This document shows positions 13,160 to 15,607 of a DNA stretch of 15,607 nt, in pieces. The position numbers and the translations under genes are program-made. The stretch lies in the NCBI GenBank assembly GCA_902803795.1, contig CADCRC010000136.1, positions 1-15,607 on the forward strand, read 5' to 3'. The notes below the pieces were generated by a model. That model was given only the letters and a program-made list of their open reading frames with translations. It was not told the DNA's origin and did not search any database. Position 1 is the first letter of the stretch; each line of letters starts with the position of its first letter. Source of the stretch: an uncultured Erysipelotrichaceae bacterium. Its GTDB lineage: Bacteria; Bacillota_I; Bacilli_A; RF39; UBA660.

Positions 13160-15325
13160 TTAAACTTTTGATATTCCTTTATAACTAGTAGATATCATCT
13201 TAATACCATATTTATATTCAAAAGCAACATACATAACTGATCCATCTATCCTAGTTACAACACCTACACCAAATATTTTATGATTAACTCTATCTCCTAC
13301 ATTATAACTACTAGAATTTTCAATTTTTTCATCTTTCTTCTTTTTTCTCAAACCATTAATTAAATAATCTTTAAATTCTTCTTTATTAACATTAGGAGTT
13401 TTATTAATAGAAGTATTAAAACTACTAGAAGGTTCTACAACAGCTTCAACATCAAGTAATTCTTTAGGTATTTCCTCAATAAATCTACTTGGTAAATTTC
13501 TCTGTGTTTGTCCAAATAACATTCTTCTTTTAGCATTAATCAAATATAAATGTTTTTTAGCTCTAGTAATCGCAACATACATAAGTCTTCTTTCTTCTTC
13601 AAGTTCACTAGAATCACTAATAGCAGAAAAATGTGGAAACACACCTTCTTCAAGTCCAATAACAAAAACATAATCATATTCTAAACCTTTAACCTGATGC
13701 ACAGTCATAAGACTTACTCTATTAACATCATTTTTATATTCTTCAACATCACTAACTAAACTAATTCTAAACAAAAAACTCTCTAACATTTCATTATTAG
13801 ATAAACCTTCATTTTCTTCTTCAAACGACTTAGTTATTGATTTAAATTCTTCTAAATTTTCAATTCTGGTATTTGACTCAAAAGAATTTTCTTGTTTCAA
13901 TTCATCAATAATCCCAAAGGTGTCTAATATTTTATCAATAAATTCAGTTAATGTCAAATTTGGTTGCAACAAAATAAGCTTTAATATCATCTCTTTAAAA
14001 GCTAGTTGTTTCTTATCTTCTATCGCATCAAACATAGAAATACCTAAACAATCAGCTCTATATGCTAAATTAGATATAGATTTTTCACCAATTCCACGTC
14101 TTGGAACATTAATAATTCTAGTCAAAGAAACATTATCTTGAGTGTTATGTATTAATCTAATATAAGCAATTAAATCTTTAATCTCTTTTCTTGAATAAAA
14201 ATATGTACTACCAATGACTTTATATGGTATATCCTCTTTTAAACATTCTTCTTCCATAACTCTTGATTGAGCATTAGTTCTAAATAATATTGCAATATTA
14301 GAATAATCATTATCTTTAACAATATCTTTTATATTATTACATACATATCTTGCTTCATCTTCTTGATTTGTAGCATTATAATATTTAATCTTATCTCCAT
14401 CAATCTTCCTAGTCCAAAGATTTTTATCTTTCTTATAAACATTATTTTTAATAACAGCATTAGCAGCATCTAATATATATTTAGTAGATCTATAATTTTC
14501 TTCTAATAATATTACTTTAGCATTCTTATAATCATTCTCAAAATTTAAAATATTTTTATAATTAGCTCCTCTAAAACTATAAATAGACTGACTATCATCA
14601 CCAACACAAGTTAAATTCTTATATTTTACTGCAAGCATTTTAGTTAAAATATATTGTGCTTCATTAGTATCTTGATATTCATCAATTAATATATACTGAT
14701 ATCTATCTTGATATTTAGATAAAATATCTTCATGTTCTCTAAATAATTTAATAGGAAGTATTAACAAATCATCAAAGTCAACCGCATCATTTTTATATAT
14801 ATAATCTTCATATTTTTTATATACATCTAAAAATATATTATCAATTTCACTTACAGCATATTTAGAAAAATCATCAGGAGTTTGCATAACATTCTTACAA
14901 GAAGATATTCTATTTTTTATACCTTTAGCATTAAACTTTTTAGGATCTAAATTCATATCTTTCAATATCTTTTTAACAACAGATAAAGAATCATCACTAT
15001 CCATAATAACAAAATTAGAATCATAACCTAATAATGTAGCATTATCACGTATTAATTTAACACCAAAACTATGAAAAGTAGAAATTTGTGATTCTTTAGC
15101 TTTGCTTCCAACCATCTTATATATTCTATCTTTCATCTCTTGAGCAGCTTTATTAGTAAAAGTAATCGCTAAAATGTTTACAGGATTAACACCATTTTCA
15201 ATTAAATAAGCTATCTTAGTAGTAAGTGTTTTAGTCTTACCTGATCCAGCACCTGCTATAATAAGCAATGGTCCATCATTATATAAAACAGCTTCTTTTT
15301 GCTTATCATTTAGTTCATTCAACAT
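13160..15325 (-). CDS. pcrA: ATP-dependent DNA helicase PcrA/UvrD (superfamily 1A)
   Basis: 721 residues from ATG 15323-15325, four bases after GGTGAT (15330-15335); an ATG four codons upstream overlaps that site. Helicase motifs in order: Q motif LNDKQKEAV (5-13), I AGAGSGKT (24-31), Ia ITFTNKAA (54-61), II DEYQD (215-219), III GDDSQSIYSFRG (242-253), IV NYRST (277-281), V VHQVKGLEYDYVFV, and VI EEERRLMYVAITRAK. The C-terminal ~50 residues (YNVGDRVNHKIFGVGVVTRI onward) are the Tudor-like domain that binds RNA polymerase in Bacillus PcrA. The enzyme is a 3'-5' translocase acting in repair, transcription-replication conflict resolution and rolling-circle replication. Length is normal. Motif V has HQVKGLEY where HxSKGLEF is common, a conservative difference. 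It is the first gene of its operon. Confidence 0.97.
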   Translation of the reverse strand: MLNELNDKQKEAVLYNDGPLLIIAGAGSGKTKTLTTKIAYLIENGVNPVNILAITFTNKAAQEMKDRIYKMVGSKAKESQISTFHSFGVKLIRDNATLLGYDSNFVIMDSDDSLSVVKKILKDMNLDPKKFNAKGIKNRISSCKNVMQTPDDFSKYAVSEIDNIFLDVYKKYEDYIYKNDAVDFDDLLILPIKLFREHEDILSKYQDRYQYILIDEYQDTNEAQYILTKMLAVKYKNLTCVGDDSQSIYSFRGANYKNILNFENDYKNAKVILLEENYRSTKYILDAANAVIKNNVYKKDKNLWTRKIDGDKIKYYNATNQEDEARYVCNNIKDIVKDNDYSNIAILFRTNAQSRVMEEECLKEDIPYKVIGSTYFYSRKEIKDLIAYIRLIHNTQDNVSLTRIINVPRRGIGEKSISNLAYRADCLGISMFDAIEDKKQLAFKEMILKLILLQPNLTLTEFIDKILDTFGIIDELKQENSFESNTRIENLEEFKSITKSFEEENEGLSNNEMLESFLFRISLVSDVEEYKNDVNRVSLMTVHQVKGLEYDYVFVIGLEEGVFPHFSAISDSSELEEERRLMYVAITRAKKHLYLINAKRRMLFGQTQRNLPSRFIEEIPKELLDVEAVVEPSSSFNTSINKTPNVNKEEFKDYLINGLRKKKKDEKIENSSSYNVGDRVNHKIFGVGVVTRIDGSVMYVAFEYKYGIKMISTSYKGISKV

Positions 15326-15341
15326 ATGTATCACCATAATA

Positions 15342-15370
15342 ATAATATCATAATTTACCCCAAAACTAAA
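15342..15370 (-). promoter_or_regulatory. Putative promoter of the pcrA operon
   Basis: TTTAGT (15365-15370), 17-base spacer, and extended -10 TGATATTAT (hexamer TATTAT 15342-15347) on the minus strand. The -35 is weak; the extended -10 compensates. The leader would be short, ~10 bases. Confidence 0.45.
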
Positions 15371-15399
15371 TAAAAATAAAAAGGAAGTATCAAACTTCC
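15371..15399 (-). terminator. Terminator of the gene entering from the right
   Basis: GGAAGT (15394-15399 on the minus strand) and ACTTCC (15383-15388) form a 6-bp G+C-containing stem with a 5-base loop, followed by TTTTTATTTTTA. It lies 27 bases after the stop codon at 15426. Confidence 0.8.
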
Positions 15400-15425
15400 A
15401 TCAACATAATAATTTACTTTATATC

Positions 15426-15607
15426 TTAAACATTACCTATAGTCTTAGTTGTCGCTAAACCATTTATATTAACCGCAGTAAGTTCAATTTTCAAACTACC
15501 AGTATTACCTCTATATTTAGAAAGTGAAAATTTAGATGAATAAGAATCATTTCCATCAATCATATATGTATCAGATGAATCTAATCTACCATCTAAATAT
15601 ATTCTAA
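15426..15607 (-). CDS. C-terminal end of a protein with an Ig-like beta domain (5' part off the window)
   Basis: Only the last 60 codons before TAA (15426-15428) are in the window; the frame is open to base 15607. The segment reads IYLDGRLDSSDTYMIDGNDS... and ends LKIELTAVNINGLATTKTIG-N-V. Alternating hydrophobic strands, a DGxL turn and a final strand with LTAVNINGLATT are typical of Ig-like or bacterial Big-type domains in surface or secreted proteins, where residues such as 'A-x-D/N-x-x-G' precede the last strand. There is no LPxTG anchor or hydrophobic tail at the C-terminus. The domain family is a pattern-based guess; the reading frame and the terminator after it are well supported. Confidence 0.65.
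   Translation of the reverse strand, partial: RIYLDGRLDSSDTYMIDGNDSYSSKFSLSKYRGNTGSLKIELTAVNINGLATTKTIGNV

Noticed and set aside
13920..14141. Plus-strand open frame of 73 codons inside pcrA
   Set aside because: Antisense shadow within a conserved helicase gene.
719..15337. Genetic code 4 (TGA = Trp), as in mycoplasmas
   Set aside because: TGA acts as stop for the genes ending at 4024 and 7874, and Trp residues in conserved proteins are encoded by TGG.
1..15607. Mobile element, CRISPR array, tRNA/rRNA gene or prophage
   Set aside because: No terminal inverted repeats with a transposase, no regularly spaced repeats, no tRNA-like cloverleaf and no phage structural genes seen; gaps between genes are short and accounted for.

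Overview
The window looks like chromosomal DNA of a very AT-rich, low-GC Gram-positive-type bacterium (Bacillota). An uncultured gut Bacilli/Mollicutes-related lineage is my best guess. The reasons are the extreme A+T content, GGAGG/AGGTGAT-type Shine-Dalgarno sites, a T-box riboswitch, a PcrA with a C-terminal Tudor-like domain, and many exported proteins. TGA is used as a stop (for example in the genes ending at 4024 and 7874) and Trp is encoded by TGG, so this is the standard bacterial code, not the Mycoplasma/Spiroplasma code. Every gene I can support lies on the minus strand, so the window is best read from right to left.

Layout from right to left: (A) the 3' end of a gene whose last ~60 residues look like an Ig-like beta domain, closed by a good terminator (15371-15399). 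(B) A housekeeping operon from a promoter near 15342-15370: pcrA helicase, a sugar-nucleotidyltransferase-like protein with an unusual ~110-residue N-terminal extension, obg GTPase and a methyltransferase-like protein, ending at a hairpin near 9808-9835. (C) A cell-surface cluster from a near-consensus promoter (9781-9809): a membrane-anchored coiled-coil protein with a terminal EF-hand loop, a NAGPA-type phosphodiester glycosidase, a small two-helix membrane protein and a MacB/FtsX-type ABC transporter, ending at 5326-5360. (D) A single gene (4507-5277) that looks like a diverged PD-(D/E)XK/Rpn-type protein. (E) A threonyl-tRNA synthetase operon: promoter, T-box leader (4257-4453), a 71-residue highly charged protein, a ThrRS without the N-terminal TGS domain, and a TPR protein whose unknown C-terminal domain is translationally coupled to thrS. 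(F) The 5' end of an exported, probably cell-wall-acting protein that runs off the left edge.

The most interesting points are these. A perfect TGTAAA-N5-TGTAAA tandem repeat (with a third imperfect copy, all at an 11-bp period) sits just upstream of the promoter of the exported protein; this is the form of WalR/PhoP-type operators. The threonine T-box operon carries two uncharacterised proteins besides ThrRS, including a TPR protein with a possible BECR-fold (RelE/EndoU-like) C-terminal domain. Paired cysteines recur in the exported proteins. I see no insertion sequence, CRISPR array, tRNA, rRNA or origin. No gene-free stretch exceeds ~300 bases; the largest, 4240-4506, is filled by the T-box leader and its promoter.
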